DNA of 64,000 bases from Heterostelium multicystogenum. Taxonomy: Eukaryota; Evosea; Eumycetozoa; Acytosteliales; Acytosteliaceae. The stretch is taken from assembly GCA_003667245.1 (NCBI GenBank), contig RCNN01000131.1:1-64000 (forward strand), in the 5' to 3' direction. The notes under the pieces are model-generated. The model saw nothing but the letters and a program-made list of their open reading frames with translations, was not told the DNA's origin and did no database searches. A program made the position numbers and the translations under genes. Below are positions 1 to 12,042 of this stretch, one piece after another. Every line of letters begins with the position of its first letter. The stretch's first letter is position 1.

Positions 1-420
1 TATGAAAATTAATATTTCAATTCTTGAAAATATGGATTGCAAGAAGCGAATGATAATTACATCTTGAACATATCTAGCAATATAGTAGAGAGCATCGACA
101 ATTTTATTTGGATTCGCGGTTTCAGGATTTTTGGAGTATCTTCGGAGCAATGTCTGCAAATTGGTTACCTGTTTCGTAGACCTGGTTTTGAGCACAACGA
201 CAACACAAATATTAATAATGAATCAAACTCATCACACTCCGAAAAACACCCTCGAATTTCTCAACAACACGCTTCTGGGTTTGTTTTCACGAACCTACAT
301 TCTCCCAGATTTCATCCTCTTCCAGGGCGGACAAAATTGTTGTTGTACCCGATCAGCTTTTTGCTATCTTCATTTTCCATTTCTGAATGTTTTGTTATGG
401 TAGTTGTGCTGCGATGCTGA
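1..420. other. Left edge, possible small gene remnant
   Basis: Base composition is less AT-rich than in the following DNA, which hints at coding sequence. On the minus strand an ATG at 380 opens a short reading frame (MENEDSKKLIG...). One base later in frame a second stretch reads TTTILSALEEDEIWENV, and a third reads KRVVEKFEGVFRSVM. No single frame joins them. Two plus-strand frames are also open but look like shadows. I do not recognise a family. It may be a broken small gene or an exon series I cannot resolve. Confidence 0.2.
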
Positions 421-2262
421 TGGTGACTTGAGATTCTACTTTTGAAAAATTACAATTATTTGTATGACTCCCTGATTTTTTTGTACTTTAAAGCCAATAA
501 AAAAATTTGTTTGTTTTTGTTTTCTCACCATCCACATTAAACTGATCAACTTTCAATTGTTGAAGTTCATTGATTCTGGGGAGATTTAATTATAGAAAAG
601 AACGAGGGTGAATTTATGTTTAAACCTAAGTCATTTGTATGATGTTTAATTTCCAGGAATTCATTTAAATCAATCAATTACGACCGTAAAACATCAATCA
701 ATCAAAAAATAAACTACAAAAAACCACGTATTCTCAATCAAAACTGATTGATTTTCTGCCAGGCATATCGTCAAACATTTGGCAGAATTGGCAGATGTTC
801 AGGCAGCACCATGTTACATCCATAAAAATTTATTAAAATTGCAATCAAATGATCATGTTGTTTTTTGATTTTGTTCAAATAATTTGTGTTTTTTGATGTT
901 TTGACAAAATGAAAAGTAAAAAAATTCACAATCACAATTGCCAAAAACAAAAAAGAAATACAAAAAAAAATATCAAATTAAGATCACAACGCAATACACT
1001 TTCATGATCAACAAATTTGTTCCAATCATTTATATATATGATAATTTCTAAATTAGATTTTAGATCTGCATCCCAATCTATGTCCAAAAAATCAGCATGT
1101 TACAATCATCTCTTTTGCTAGCAACCTTTTTGATGAACTTTTTTTTAAATAATATAAAACTGTTGTTTTTTAAATTTAAATTGGTGATTGAATTAATCAA
1201 TTGCACAAAAAAGCAAATTTGTATAAACCTGACCTAGTTCAGATAGTCTATCAATCTGCCTACCTCTCCGCCTATCTATCATAGCTAAACCCTATCAATC
1301 TGTCTTACCCTAACCTAGCACCATCACCCAACTGTGTTTGTTGTTAAATTCATTATATAGCATGGTAGGGTTAGTAATTTAGTATTATTATTGTTATTGT
1401 TGTTGTTGTTGTTATTGTTGTTAGTTTTTAATTCGAGTCGAGAGCAGTTTAGTTATATTAGTTATATTAGTTAAGTTTTAGTTATTTATAGAAAATTAAA
1501 TTTGCTGACTTACTTACATATAGATAGCTACCCATATTCGAGTGAGAGAGTGTGTGAGTGTTGAATTGTTTGTTATTAATCATTCATTCATCCATCCATT
1601 TCTAATTGATTCAACACAAGTATTGCATACAGTCAAATTTAAGTTTCATTTCTAATTTTCTAAAAAAGTATACTTGTAGTAGTAGAAGTAGTGTTTTTAT
1701 TTGATTTATTTTGTAGTTTCCAGAAATAACAATGTAGTGCATGTAAATAAACAAACAATCTTGTTGTTAACACACTCACACTTCAGAGGGAGAGAGAATT
1801 GAACTAACAACATCTGCATTGGTTCTCCTCTTTTCATATGAGATACAGTCGCTTTGAGCAGGTGCTATAGGCAGTAACCACCACAAACATTTCTACCACC
1901 ACCACAACCACCATCTCTATAAATTATTTATATTTTAACACACCACCTTAAGTAAAATTCACATTCATTCTACTATAATAAGATTTAATAAATATATATA
2001 TACTACAATGCCAAATATTGCATTGCAGGTGATCCAACTTGAGTTAAGTTGCAAGCAACAACTTCATTAACAACAACAAATAACAATTAACAACAACAAC
2101 GATAGCAACACCAAATTTGAATGTATTTGTATATTATTAAAGTTTAGTTGTTAGTTTATTTGTTTGTTAACAGTACAGACTTAAAAGATTGTATTTTACT
2201 ACATTGTTGTTTGTTTGTTTCTTTGTTGCTGTTGTTTGTTATTAATATTATTAGATTGAATA
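421..2262. other. Intergenic, AT-rich with triplet repeats
   Basis: No convincing reading frame. It holds poly-A/T runs, a (GTT)n tract near 1390-1420, CAA/AAC-rich triplets near 2045-2110, and TTTG/TTGTT runs just before the methyltransferase ATG. The last several hundred bases are probably promoter and 5' untranslated region of that gene. No RNA gene was recognised. Confidence 0.5.
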
Positions 2263-3109
2263 ATGATTCAGACATATGATCAAACTCCTGATGCTTGGAG
2301 TAATGCCGCCGTTGCTTATGGGAATGTCATGCGTCAGACTAATTTCACGAGAATGTATGCAATCGATTGTTTGGATAGGACCATTCCAGTCAATTCATTA
2401 AGGTCCGAATTTAAAGATATTGGATGTGGCGACTGGCACTGGAGCCTTGTCTATAGTTGCTGCGGATCGTGTGAAGAATCACAATGGACATGTCATGGCA
2501 ACCGATTTCTCACCGGAGATGATCAACTTTCTCAATCGCGAGATACAATCACACCCGACACCCATCCCAATCGAGAGTAGAGTCATGGATGGACAGAACC
2601 TAGAGCTACCAGATAGCATCTTTGACTTTGTCTACTCTGTGTTTGGTTTGATATTCTTCCCCGACCAGCTCAGAGGAATGCGTGAGATGCATCGTGTATT
2701 GAAACCCGGAGGCAAAGTGTGCCTGGCTTCGTGGTCAGAGAAAACCCCGGTCACCCAGATCATGATGGCCACCTCAGAAAAGCTCTATCGAGAATCGGGT
2801 ATCGAGCCACCATCGAAATCTCAAGCCATTGTATCACTTTCAGATCCAGTTCGATTGGAGAGTCATCTACAGGAGTGTGGATTTAAGAATGTCTCTGTAA
2901 CCACTTCTGTGCACACTCTCAGGATGCCTGTGAAGGACTACATTGTTTTCTACAAAACCAATCCAGTGATTGAAAGCCTCAAGCAACAAATGCCACCCGA
3001 AATCAGCTCCAAGCTTGAATCTACCTATGAAGAAATCATCACAAGTCGCTATCCAAGTGGCGAAGTTTCAATTGACGGTGTTGCTTTCATTGCAGTCGCA
3101 GAAAAATAA
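2263..3109 (+). CDS. SAM-dependent methyltransferase, frameshifted
   Basis: Predicted class I methyltransferase of the UbiE/Methyltransf_11 type; the substrate is unknown. The N-terminus reads from ATG 2263 (MIQTYDQTPDAWSNAAVAYG, typical of these small enzymes). The SAM-binding core lies one frame later: motif I LDVATGTGALSI, the acidic strand-2 motif MATDFSPEMI, a post-motif DFVYSVFGLIFFPD, and motif III LKPGGKVCLASW. The two halves join only if one base is skipped at about 2401 (codons TCA TTA then GGT CCG AAT). A GT/AG intron does not explain the break. Joined length is about 281 residues, normal for the family. Either a one-base assembly error, a recent mutation, or less likely a +1 recoding site. 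The gene stands alone; its 3' neighbour is an F-box pseudogene. Confidence 0.8.
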
Positions 3110-3421
3110 TTTGAAACTTCAGGAAAATGCCAGTGATGTTAGAAAAAATAACAACGAAAAACAACCTATTTTGGGAATTCAACACAAAGTCGAAATTAAT
3201 ATGGTAAAAATGAAAAAATTTGGTTGTTTTGGATTATTGCCTATTTTACTTGACATTTTCATCAACTTTAGTATACATAAAAATATTTAATTTAAATCTG
3301 CATTTAAGTTTTTCTTTGTTGTTAAATGATCATACCACTTGTTCTTCTTCAAAAATCAATCAATAAATAGATAGGATTGTATAAATATTTATTGTCATCA
3401 GAATCATGTCAACTTATTTGA

Positions 3422-5205
3422 TTGGTTGTAAAAATATTCTCTATCGACTTTATAAAAACATTTATTGGCATAGAAGTCACTGAGAACAGTAATATAATAC
3501 AAAATGCAAATGACTATGACTACCACTACTACTCGGAGCGGAATAAACATAGACTCCCAGATCATATTTGGCGTATTATACTGAACAATGTGATATCTGA
3601 GTACTTACTTCTAGAAGTTGATCCATTCACTACAGATGATCTCTGGGAAAACCATGAAACTCTAGTAAGATTCGAGCGATCCTTAATCTTTCATTGGTGT
3701 GTAAGCATTGGTCGATCCATGTTATCCCATATCTCCGCTTGGGAGGTATCATTTTCTATGACAATACAATTGGTTACCTCAATAGAGACACTACTCGAAA
3801 CAAAACTATAAGAATACCTCTGCTCTTTGATTCTCTGGAGTTGATGATAAGTTCTCAACCAATTAATATCATTCCAATCCTCGATGCCTTTAACCAATTA
3901 TTTCATCCGACAACCAATGTGAGATCTCTGAAGATATTTTCTTTCAGCAACGCAAACTTCATCTCTCTGGTCAAAGAATTGATACCAAAGATTCCGAATA
4001 CAGTTGTCAAAATTAATTTTGATAACAATAAAATAGGTCCGGATTTACTTGAGTACCTTGATCCTATTGTTGGTAAGAATGGGTTCATTGAATACCTAAC
4101 GATCAGACGCAATAACATTGGTCACACCAAAGCAAAGCACTTGGCCGACATCCTGAGAGAAAACAAATCACTGACTTGGCTGGATATTTCAAGGAATGAA
4201 CTCAAAGATGAAGGTATTTCATGTATTGCTAATTCTATACATAATCATCCTGCTTTGATCCACTTGGATCTATCGAATAACGAAGTCCTAGAAGCGGGTG
4301 GTTTAGAAATAGCCAAGTTGTTTGAGCATAACAATAGACTTCAATCAATCTTACTTGATTACAACACATTTGGTGACAGAGCACTCGAACAGATATGTCG
4401 AGCACTCCAACGAACTAAGAATCTCAAACTGTTGTCAATGATCTATGTAGGAAATATTTATGGTCATCTAATCACGCCAATTCTTGATAACATTCACAAT
4501 TTGGAACATCTCAATCTGGATGAAAACGATATAGATCACAATGAATGTCATCTACTGTTTCATTCACTTTCCATACATCCTAAATTAAAGTCATTCAGCT
4601 TCAAAGATTGCTTTTTGCATTGTGATCTGAATGACCATATTTGCAAGATGCTGGAAAACAATCAAACAATTACACTATTCAAACTCTCACACCTGCAATC
4701 TTTCAGTGGTAATCCTAAACCGTATCCATATGACATCAATATGATATTCCGCTCACTGAGACACAACAATACAATCACCAAACTCGAGCTGGCGTACCTA
4801 ACCAAAATCCCAATGAATGGAGATGTAATTGGCTCATATCTACAATCCAACAAATCACTGACCTATCTCAACATCAGCGATAATCGATTTGATAGGAGTG
4901 GAGCCAATGCAATCTTTAAATCACTCATCACCAACAAATACTTTGAAGTCGTTGAAAATGTGCCACACCAATATCAATTCTCTGGAACCAGGCGTAATGT
5001 ATGAAGCTATCTCAAAGAATCAGAGACTGCGCTACCTTGCTCTCTACGATAATTCCCTACATGACGACATTGGACAAGAAACAGTACTGCATTAAAAGAG
5101 AATGACACACTTAGATTTATTAATATGTTTGGCAGTGTATTTAAACAAACAACGCTAGACAACCTAAAAGCATTCGACAATCGAGTTGTCGTCGACTATT
5201 GTTAA
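3422..5205 (+). pseudogene. F-box-like / leucine-rich repeat protein, decayed
   Basis: The start has the N-terminal signature of dictyostelid F-box-like proteins (LPDHIWRIILNNVI, then LNLSLVCKHW) at 3556-3710. About 15 leucine-rich repeats of the ribonuclease-inhibitor type follow (for example LDISRNELKDEGISCIA and LDLSNNEVLEAGGLEIA). The open frame changes at about 3681 (one base missing), about 4940 (one extra base) and about 5090, ending with LRFINMFGSVF and TAA at 5203-5205. The family would act as substrate adaptors of SCF ubiquitin ligases. Three frame breaks in 1.8 kb make a pseudogene more likely than an active gene, although sequencing error cannot be excluded. The next locus downstream is a second decayed copy. 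Confidence 0.7.
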
Positions 5206-5366
5206 CTAATCACATGTCATTATCATCATGCTTAGTTCTGGGTGCATTTGCAGTGAAACTTTTCCAACCCCAATGTTCTCTCTTTTTTTTTGGTTTTCAA
5301 ACAGTGCAACAAACAAATGTGGAGTGATTTCTATTAATAGTCAACCGCTTATAATAGATATAATAA

Positions 5367-6994
5367 ATGGGTCATTATTTTAGTAGGCCTAATATAGAGA
5401 TAATCAAGTGTAATCAAACTAGATTGCCTGATATTATATGGAGATTGATCATTGAGATATTGGCGGAAAACGAATGTCGTTATCATCGATGCACATTCAA
5501 TCCTTTGTCTCTTTCGTTGATATCTCATTACTGGCTCGTCAATATTGTCGCCAAGGCAACGTTGAGAATATCTACGCTTCACACAAAGTCAGAGTTTATC
5601 ATTTACTTTCCCTTTGCCTATAAGAGATCCTATCTCAAACTGAGGAGTGCAATCGAACAGCAGAAGGTGAAGCTCGAGCAAGACAAAGAACAGGACAAAG
5701 AGAATGTCAATGTTGGCGCTTTAGATAACAACAGTGACCCTAGCCAAGAGATAAGCGAGGCTTTATTGGAGAGCTTCAAGAGGATCTAGCAAAGATGGTT
5801 TTCAAAATCAGCAAGTTGACTGTTGTCTTTTACAGAGACTTGAGAATGAAGCAAAGTCAGCGTGTTAAGAACGTATACTGGGTAGAGCGCTAACAATGTG
5901 GCTCTAAGCGAACTGTGGTCGGTCGACTCTGCTACTTTTATCAACCCGCCACCCTTTCATTTGCTTGAAACACTTGCCAAGCAGCTGAGATGTATTGCGA
6001 CTCTACCAACAGTGCTTTCATCCACTGGCAACAGAGTTTCTAAAAAATATAGAACGTCTCACCATCAAGCAAAATGATGTTGCACTCAGTAGACACCCAT
6101 TTAAATCCCACCGAAATCAGATGACAGGCCACTGACAACCCTCTCGATTGCCACGCCGTTTACAAATCTGGGTCCACCTTTTAAGTGCCCCGAAAACCCT
6201 GACTGGGCAGCTCACATCAAGCAGCTTTCGCTTGACAATATTCATTACTCTGAATGGGAAAACCTGGTTGAAGATAGAATACAGTTGAATCTAAACATTT
6301 TTGAAAATGTTACAAAGCTTAAGCTCAATCATTTGTATCATAGAATCGTCCATCATATCAACGCTAGCGTCATAGATCATTATAATAGGAGTATCGTTAG
6401 CGCGGAACAACTTGCGGGGATCATGGATCTGATTACTCCTGCGCTAGGCAATCTCAAGCAATTGGAATATCTTTCTATCACCAATTTACCAGAAAAACAT
6501 TCATCCAACAGAGAGGAATCTCATCTCAACACTCATCTCCAATCAGAGTACACGCATGGCATTACTGTTGGCGCATTTTCCAAAGACCTTTCATTGATTG
6601 GACAGCAACTTCACACCCTAAAGCTCAAGGGCAAGTATAATCTTTTCGAGCCGCTATTTGACCAACCTGCAGTATTTACCGATAGCTTACCTAATTTGAA
6701 AAAGACTTTCACTGTCCAATGCACTCGAGAAACACCACGTAGAGCAACTCTTGCAATCGAAATCACTCACTAAACTCTCAGCAAGCTTTGCCAACGATGC
6801 TCTACCGTTCTTTTTTGAAACAAAACAGGATTATCAAGCAATTGCGAGTCTACAAATTTGATAAAACCTGTCAAATTGAAGACGATGATGTCCTCTATAT
6901 CGATAGAGAGTCCGGCAAATTCTACCTAGGCGCAAGTCAAAACCATCTCATTCTAACCTATCCCACTGAAACTAAGTACAATCAAAGATGCTAA
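5367..6994 (+). pseudogene. Second F-box-like protein remnant
   Basis: It opens with MGHYFSRPNIEIIKCNQTRL and continues LPDIIWRLIIEILAENE and LSLISHYW, the same N-terminal pattern as the preceding locus. Coding-like blocks then continue in alternating frames: ELQEDLAKMVFKISKLTVVF near 5770-5890, NNVALSELWSVDSATF near 5893-5945, HIKQLSLDNIHYSEWENLVE near 6210-6270, a long open block 6285-6773 with LRR-like text (LGNLKQLEYLSITNLPE), and a last block to 6994. At least four frame changes are needed. I read it as a decayed tandem paralogue, perhaps from an unequal duplication of the upstream gene followed by loss of constraint. Confidence 0.65.
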
Positions 6995-7291
6995 AAGAAA
7001 ATAACAAAGATCCATTCTTATAAAGATTGTTGGCCAATAAATATGGGACTTTCAAAGTCCTTGTCAGGTGTCAGGTGCCATATGGCATATGACATATGAC
7101 AATTTGTAAGAAAATACTTTAAGTTTGAGGTTTATTTTATTTACAAGGTGGAGGCTATTGGGAATGGGTAGGTAGGTAGGTGTCAATGAAGATCAATAAA
7201 ATAAATATAGTTTATTCGTTGATAAATCATTGCGGTTGAAGTTGTCTAAACTGGAACAAATCTCAATAGTATGTACGATCAGATCCACCTA

Positions 7292-7793
7292 TCAATACAG
7301 TACTACAATAATTATCACAATAAGACTTACTAAGAACAAAGCAAGTGCGATAATTGCCAAAATTCTTGCATTGTTGTTCTTTGACCTGATAAACCAAAAA
7401 TCCTCCTATCCAAACAATGTTGAAACAAAAATCCAACCAAAAGGATAATTATCATATTGTGAAAGTCTTTTTTAGATTGATGTTGCTCCAATGAACAGTC
7501 AACACCTTCGACAAATATATGTTTGTTGGTAGACAACAACGTGATGGATATGAACCTTGAGATCCTTGTGAGTAATCACTTGATTGTGGAGGTGGTGGTG
7601 GATAAACCTCTTGTGGTTGTTGATAATAACCTGAAATAATAAAATGAATAATTATTAATTTTTTTATGATTGATTGATTGATTTCTAATTTCCATTGTAT
7701 ACTACCTTGGTTGTAATAGATAGGTTGTTGTGGTTGACCCATATATGGTAGTGGAGGTTGGTTGTTGATGTTGCTAGGCTTCTCTTCAGTCAA
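7292..7793 (-). CDS. Small Pro/Gln-rich single-pass membrane protein
   Basis: A three-exon gene of about 108 residues. Exon 1 is 7793-7706 (MTEEKPSNINNQPPLPYMG...), intron 1 is 7705-7631, exon 2 is 7630-7506, intron 2 is 7505-7406 and exon 3 is 7405-7292. Phases match at both junctions. The N-terminal 55 residues are rich in Pro, Gln and Tyr (GYYQQPQEVYPPPPP). The C-terminus is a hydrophobic helix (ARILAIIALALFLVSLIVI) ending in TGA, so a tail-anchored or type III topology is likely. Intron 1 is clear; the second donor (GTGTTG) is weak, so the middle of the protein may differ. Function unknown. It sits between F-box-type loci without evident linkage. Confidence 0.6.
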
Positions 7794-8546
7794 TAAAGAT
7801 ACTTTTTTCTTCTCCCATTTTTTAGGTTATTTGTTTAAATATTATCTTTTCCTTTCGAATTGATAATATTACAATGATGTTGATGATATTGGAAGTGGTT
7901 ATTTGACAAACAGTATTAATAAATAGTAGAAACCATCTTGATTATTATCAAGACTAATTTAATTATTGAATTGGTGATTATTTTATTCTTTAAAAACCAA
8001 AAACATGATGGATATTTTTTAGATGTTCCTACAAATATCAAATAATATTTAATTTTAGTTTAATATCAGAGGGGGTAATACTTCTGAGGTAGTCACTCCA
8101 CAAAAATGGTCAATAATGGGCAAGTTTGTGTTTCAAGTTTGTTACATTATTGATGAGACGACCCATTGTTATAACTCACCCTCTCTATAACTCTGATATT
8201 TTCAATCAACAATTTTGTTAATAAAGCGAACTTTCACTTTAAATTTCTTGTTAATCTAATTTTTTATTTACATCATTGGACTTTGAAAACAACGTTGTTT
8301 AGGAATAATAATATTATTCTATTATTTTAGATTGATTTAAGTATTAGTTTATATTATTATCATTAGGTTATATTTTAATACCGATAGAGATTGATTGATA
8401 GATCATGATGTAAGAACAATGATTACAATAGTTATGAATGTCATTGCTGATGTTGTGTTTTATTTTCAAACAAAACTCTAAATTCCACATTTTTACACAC
8501 TCATTGAGATTTAACTGATATATATCATTTACTATTTCTGTTTAAG
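7794..8546. other. Intergenic, divergent promoter region
   Basis: AT-rich spacer between two divergently transcribed genes, so it should hold both promoters. No reading frame or RNA gene was recognised. Confidence 0.4.
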
Positions 8547-10253
8547 ATGTACAACAACATGAATCATAAAGTGAATATTAATCTTAATAGTAGTCGTAGT
8601 AATAGTAATAATAATAATAGTAATAGCAATCATTCATTTGTTAATTTATCACATTTGTTATTAGCAAATATTGTAAAGTTTATTAAAAACAATATTGATA
8701 GAATATGTTTAAGCTTAGTTTGTAAAAGATTCTATGAGCAGAGGGAAAGATATCTATGTTTGAACTGTGATGATATATCCCAAGCGGACCAAGCTAATCG
8801 TAAACAACTGGTTGGTTTTAAAATGGCTTCTTATCAAGGCGTATTGAGACAATCAATAGCAAGCAAAGCGAATTCTACATTACTTTTCGCAAAGAATCAT
8901 ACTGTCTATTATAATCAACTAGGCAGATTGGATTACATATTTAACAGTGGTATGTATCTATTGTTCATACATGCAATAGCCATCACTTAATTGCTTGTAG
9001 ATGCAATCTGTAACTTTGATATTGATGTTCGTATTGCTACCTTTGGTTTAGACTATGATGATATCAATACATTTGAAATACCCTTATCAGTTACGCGTAT
9101 CTTATTTTACCAGTCTAAACTCTGTTTAGATTGGCAATTCAAAAAGAAGTTGGAGGTGTCTAATGTCGTTAAACTGGAGATTTACTATAACATGGATATC
9201 AAGTTTGACAGATTTCCTGAAAATATCAAGGAGATCGAAGTGTATGAACCAATTGATATCAGTAAGCTGCCAGTGTCATTGAAGAAACTAAGTTTATATC
9301 ACAACTTTTATCAGCCTATACCCACCAATTTGCTCCCAACCTCAATTGAGGTACTGATCTTCCTCAATGATTATAACTTTGATTTCAATATATGGACGCT
9401 ACCACCGAATCTAAAGGAGTTGCATCTATTTGCAGGAAACAATAATATTAAAGGTCCTGCGAATGCTAATGATCAATTGCCAAAGTCATTACAATCACTC
9501 AGCATCCGTTTAGATCATTTTAGATGTATTAGAAAAGCTTTACCACCTTCAGTCTCCTCGATGTGTCTGCGGATACCTGAAGGTGACAAGCTTCTACCTG
9601 GAGATATTCCCAACCAGGTTACAAACCTCGGTTTATACTCTAGATCTTGCGATCTAGTAAATGGAGTTATTCCTGAGGGGATTATAAAGTTCCAGGCTGT
9701 TGGGCATGTTACATTTATAAGTGATGTATTCTCAAAGCTAGATAGTATGACGACCTTGGATTTAGGCGAATTGGACTCATCGAATATAATTGGAAAGTTA
9801 CCGGCAAATTTAAAACGCCTAACTCTGCCACCTAATACAGACTTGTCATTTTGTCAGTTTCCAAAAGGTTTGGAGCACCTCAACTTGGGTTATGGGAATG
9901 AATTCACCGATATAAGTGAACTCCCAGATTGCAAAAAGCTAGTACTCAATTCTGAACAGATTGGGTACACACCACATTCTATCAAGAGTATAAAGTCACT
10001 CTACTACAACAGAACACTATCAGCACTAAGGGTATCTTCAACAGTACAGTCACTAACGCTACCCATTCAATGTCTCAAATTTAACTCACTCAGCAAAATC
10101 CCGCCCAACATCAGCAACATTAAATTTAAGTCTATCAATAACAACTGTATTATTATCCGAAGACTTAGCGATTCCTACTTTTTACTGTGTGGCAGCATAA
10201 GAGAATCAATTGTCTACGGAATAATTAATTCTTCAACAATCATTTATAAGTAA
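8547..10253 (+). CDS. F-box / FNIP-repeat protein
   Basis: Two exons, 8547-8949 and 9001-10253, separated by a 51-base intron (GTATGT...GTAG). Joined they give 551 residues in one frame. After an Asn/Ser-rich start, residues 33-70 match the F-box seen in dictyostelid FNIP proteins (LSHLLLANIVKFI, then ICLSLVCKRFYEQRERYL). The rest is built of about 22-residue repeats with LP-x-SLK/LxL spacing (LPVSLKKLSLYHNFYQPI, LPPNLKELHLFAGNN, LPANLKRLTLPPN), the FNIP/LRR pattern. The likely role is substrate recognition for a cullin-RING ligase, by family knowledge only. Unlike its two F-box neighbours upstream it is intact, and the exon junction restores one continuous frame. Confidence 0.82.
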
Positions 10254-10813
10254 GGAACAAGTAAAAGAAGTTAGAATAATGTCAAAGTTATTGAATACAA
10301 ATAGAAGATCACCTTCACGATTGAATTGAACATGAGTAATTGGTCTTTCGTGGAGACGTAAATGTAATGGTCTCTATAATAATTAATTTGATCAATGATA
10401 CATAGTATTAATAAAGATATTCATTGTCATTTATCTAATCTTTTAAAATATTTAAGGTCAATTGTAGCTTAACTCAGTTCAAGTCTAATAATAAATCATT
10501 CCAAAAGTGACATCTTCCTTTTTTGTTATCCAATCCTATTCTACCTTCTATCCTAATCAACCCTTTCTATCTATGTCTTCAATATCAAGTGATTGTTGTT
10601 GTTGTTGTTTGATCAAATTAACTTCAATTCAAAGTCTAAAATCTATTTTTTGCAATGTTAACAACAAAATTAATGTGGGAGGGGTATAAAAATTTATTTA
10701 TTTTTGAAATGACTGTGTAATTCTTTCAACTGTCAAAAAATTTCAAATTTCAAAATTTAAATTAAAGGCAGTAGCTTGATTATTATTATCATATTTCAAA
10801 AAGAAAAGAAAAG
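10254..10813. other. Intergenic, BCL7 upstream region
   Basis: AT-rich spacer; a short open frame at 10507-10689 contains a TGT/GTT-repeat tract and shows no protein features. The last part should contain the BCL7-like promoter. Confidence 0.4.
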
Positions 10814-11687
10814 ATGTCAACAAGATTGGACCCAAGTAACAGAGCATTGAGACATCAACAATCATTGTTACAGCAGAACTCAAAGAAACAGCAATTCAAA
10901 GGGCCTGTTACAAAGTGGGAAAAGAAATGGGTTACTGTTGGTCACTTAAAGCTACTAAAATGGATAGCATGTATGTAGAGATAGATAGTAGCATCAGTAA
11001 CATGGATACTAACTTATCACAAAAAAGTAAAACAAAAGAAACCAATTGTGAATCAAACAGTTAAAGCAAAAGAAAATGTACAGAATAAAGTAGCTGATGT
11101 GCCAATTACATTAAGAACAAGATCAAAGAGAGGATCAACGACAGAGGGTGGATCTTCACTTGCAGAGACGGAGATGGAGATGATCTATTTGAATAGTTTT
11201 ACCAAAGACGAGAAGTAATAGCAGAAGATTAGAAAAGATACAGAAAAAGTTGCAAGAGAATGCTGCTTCCAAGGAGGACGGAACAGAGGAGAGCACTACA
11301 ACCACCACTACTACTACAGAGGAGACTAGACCTAGTAGTTTGAGAAAGAAGATTATCATCAACAAGAATGTCAATAATGCTGCTGCACAATCAGCACCTT
11401 CGCCATCTCCCACACCAGGCACCAACAACACTGAATCAACATTACAAAAGGAGCAAACTTCAAACAATCAGAATAATCGTGGAAACGAAGAAGATGATGA
11501 TGAAGATGAAGAAGATGATAGCAAGATGGAGGAAGACGATGATGATGAAGATGACAAGATAGGTGTAAACTCTCGGGCAAGAGAAGAATCTGATGATTCG
11601 GAGGACGATCAAGACGTTCGAAAATCAGGAAAAACAAACGACGATCTCATGGAATACGAAGAAGACGACGAAGAAGGTGCATATTAA
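10814..11687 (+). CDS. BCL7-like protein (SWI/SNF-associated)
   Basis: BCL7 proteins are accessory subunits of SWI/SNF chromatin-remodelling complexes. The diagnostic N-terminal motif is present at residues 35-50: KWEKKWVTVGHLKLLKW. Exon 1 is 10814-10970; intron 1 (10971-11027) has a GTATGT donor and a TACTAAC branch site. Exon 2 is 11028-11147, intron 2 is 11148-11196 (weak GTGGAT donor) and exon 3 is 11197-11687, giving 255 residues. The middle is Thr- and Lys-rich, and the tail is a long Glu/Asp tract (EEDDDEDEEDD) as in other BCL7 proteins. If intron 2 is not real, a one-base break lies near 11200. The motif and the acidic tail make the family call firm. Confidence 0.8.
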
Positions 11688-12042
11688 TAGTATCATAATT
11701 ATTTAAATCAAATAAATGTATTCAATCATATTAATAATTATAAGTGAAACGATTTATTAAACTTTGTTTTAGAATTATTAATTATTTAATTAAATAATAA
11801 ATAGATAGAAGGAGGAGAAAAGTAGTGCAGAGAAGGTTAGGTGATGGGAGTGGGAAATGGAGCGATAGAAAAGAATACGATAGAAGAAAGCTATAAGAAG
11901 TAGTGGATATATAACCAACGGTGTGAAATTATGTGTTTGATTATTAATGTTTTCTTAGGAATAATATATTATAATGTATTATTACTTTTGATTTTAATGA
12001 ATATTAACTATTATTATCTATATATAATTATATTATTAAATA
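11688..12042. other. Convergent 3' spacer
   Basis: About 355 bases between the converging BCL7-like and RINGO-like genes. It holds AATAAA-type poly-A signals for both strands and nothing else I can support. Confidence 0.45.

Noticed and set aside
2263..2580. Intron as explanation for the methyltransferase frame change
   Set aside because: No GT/AG pair of usual length restores the frame without removing conserved residues.
5870..5940. tRNA-like text (GGGTAGAGCGC and GGTCGACTC)
   Set aside because: No acceptor or anticodon stem can be folded; the stretch is coding-like for the decayed F-box gene.
10507..10689. 60-residue plus frame
   Set aside because: Cys and Ser runs come from a TGT/GTT repeat; no start context or homology features.
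11156..11637. Long minus frames opposite the BCL7-like gene
   Set aside because: Antisense shadows of Glu/Asp and Thr codon repeats.
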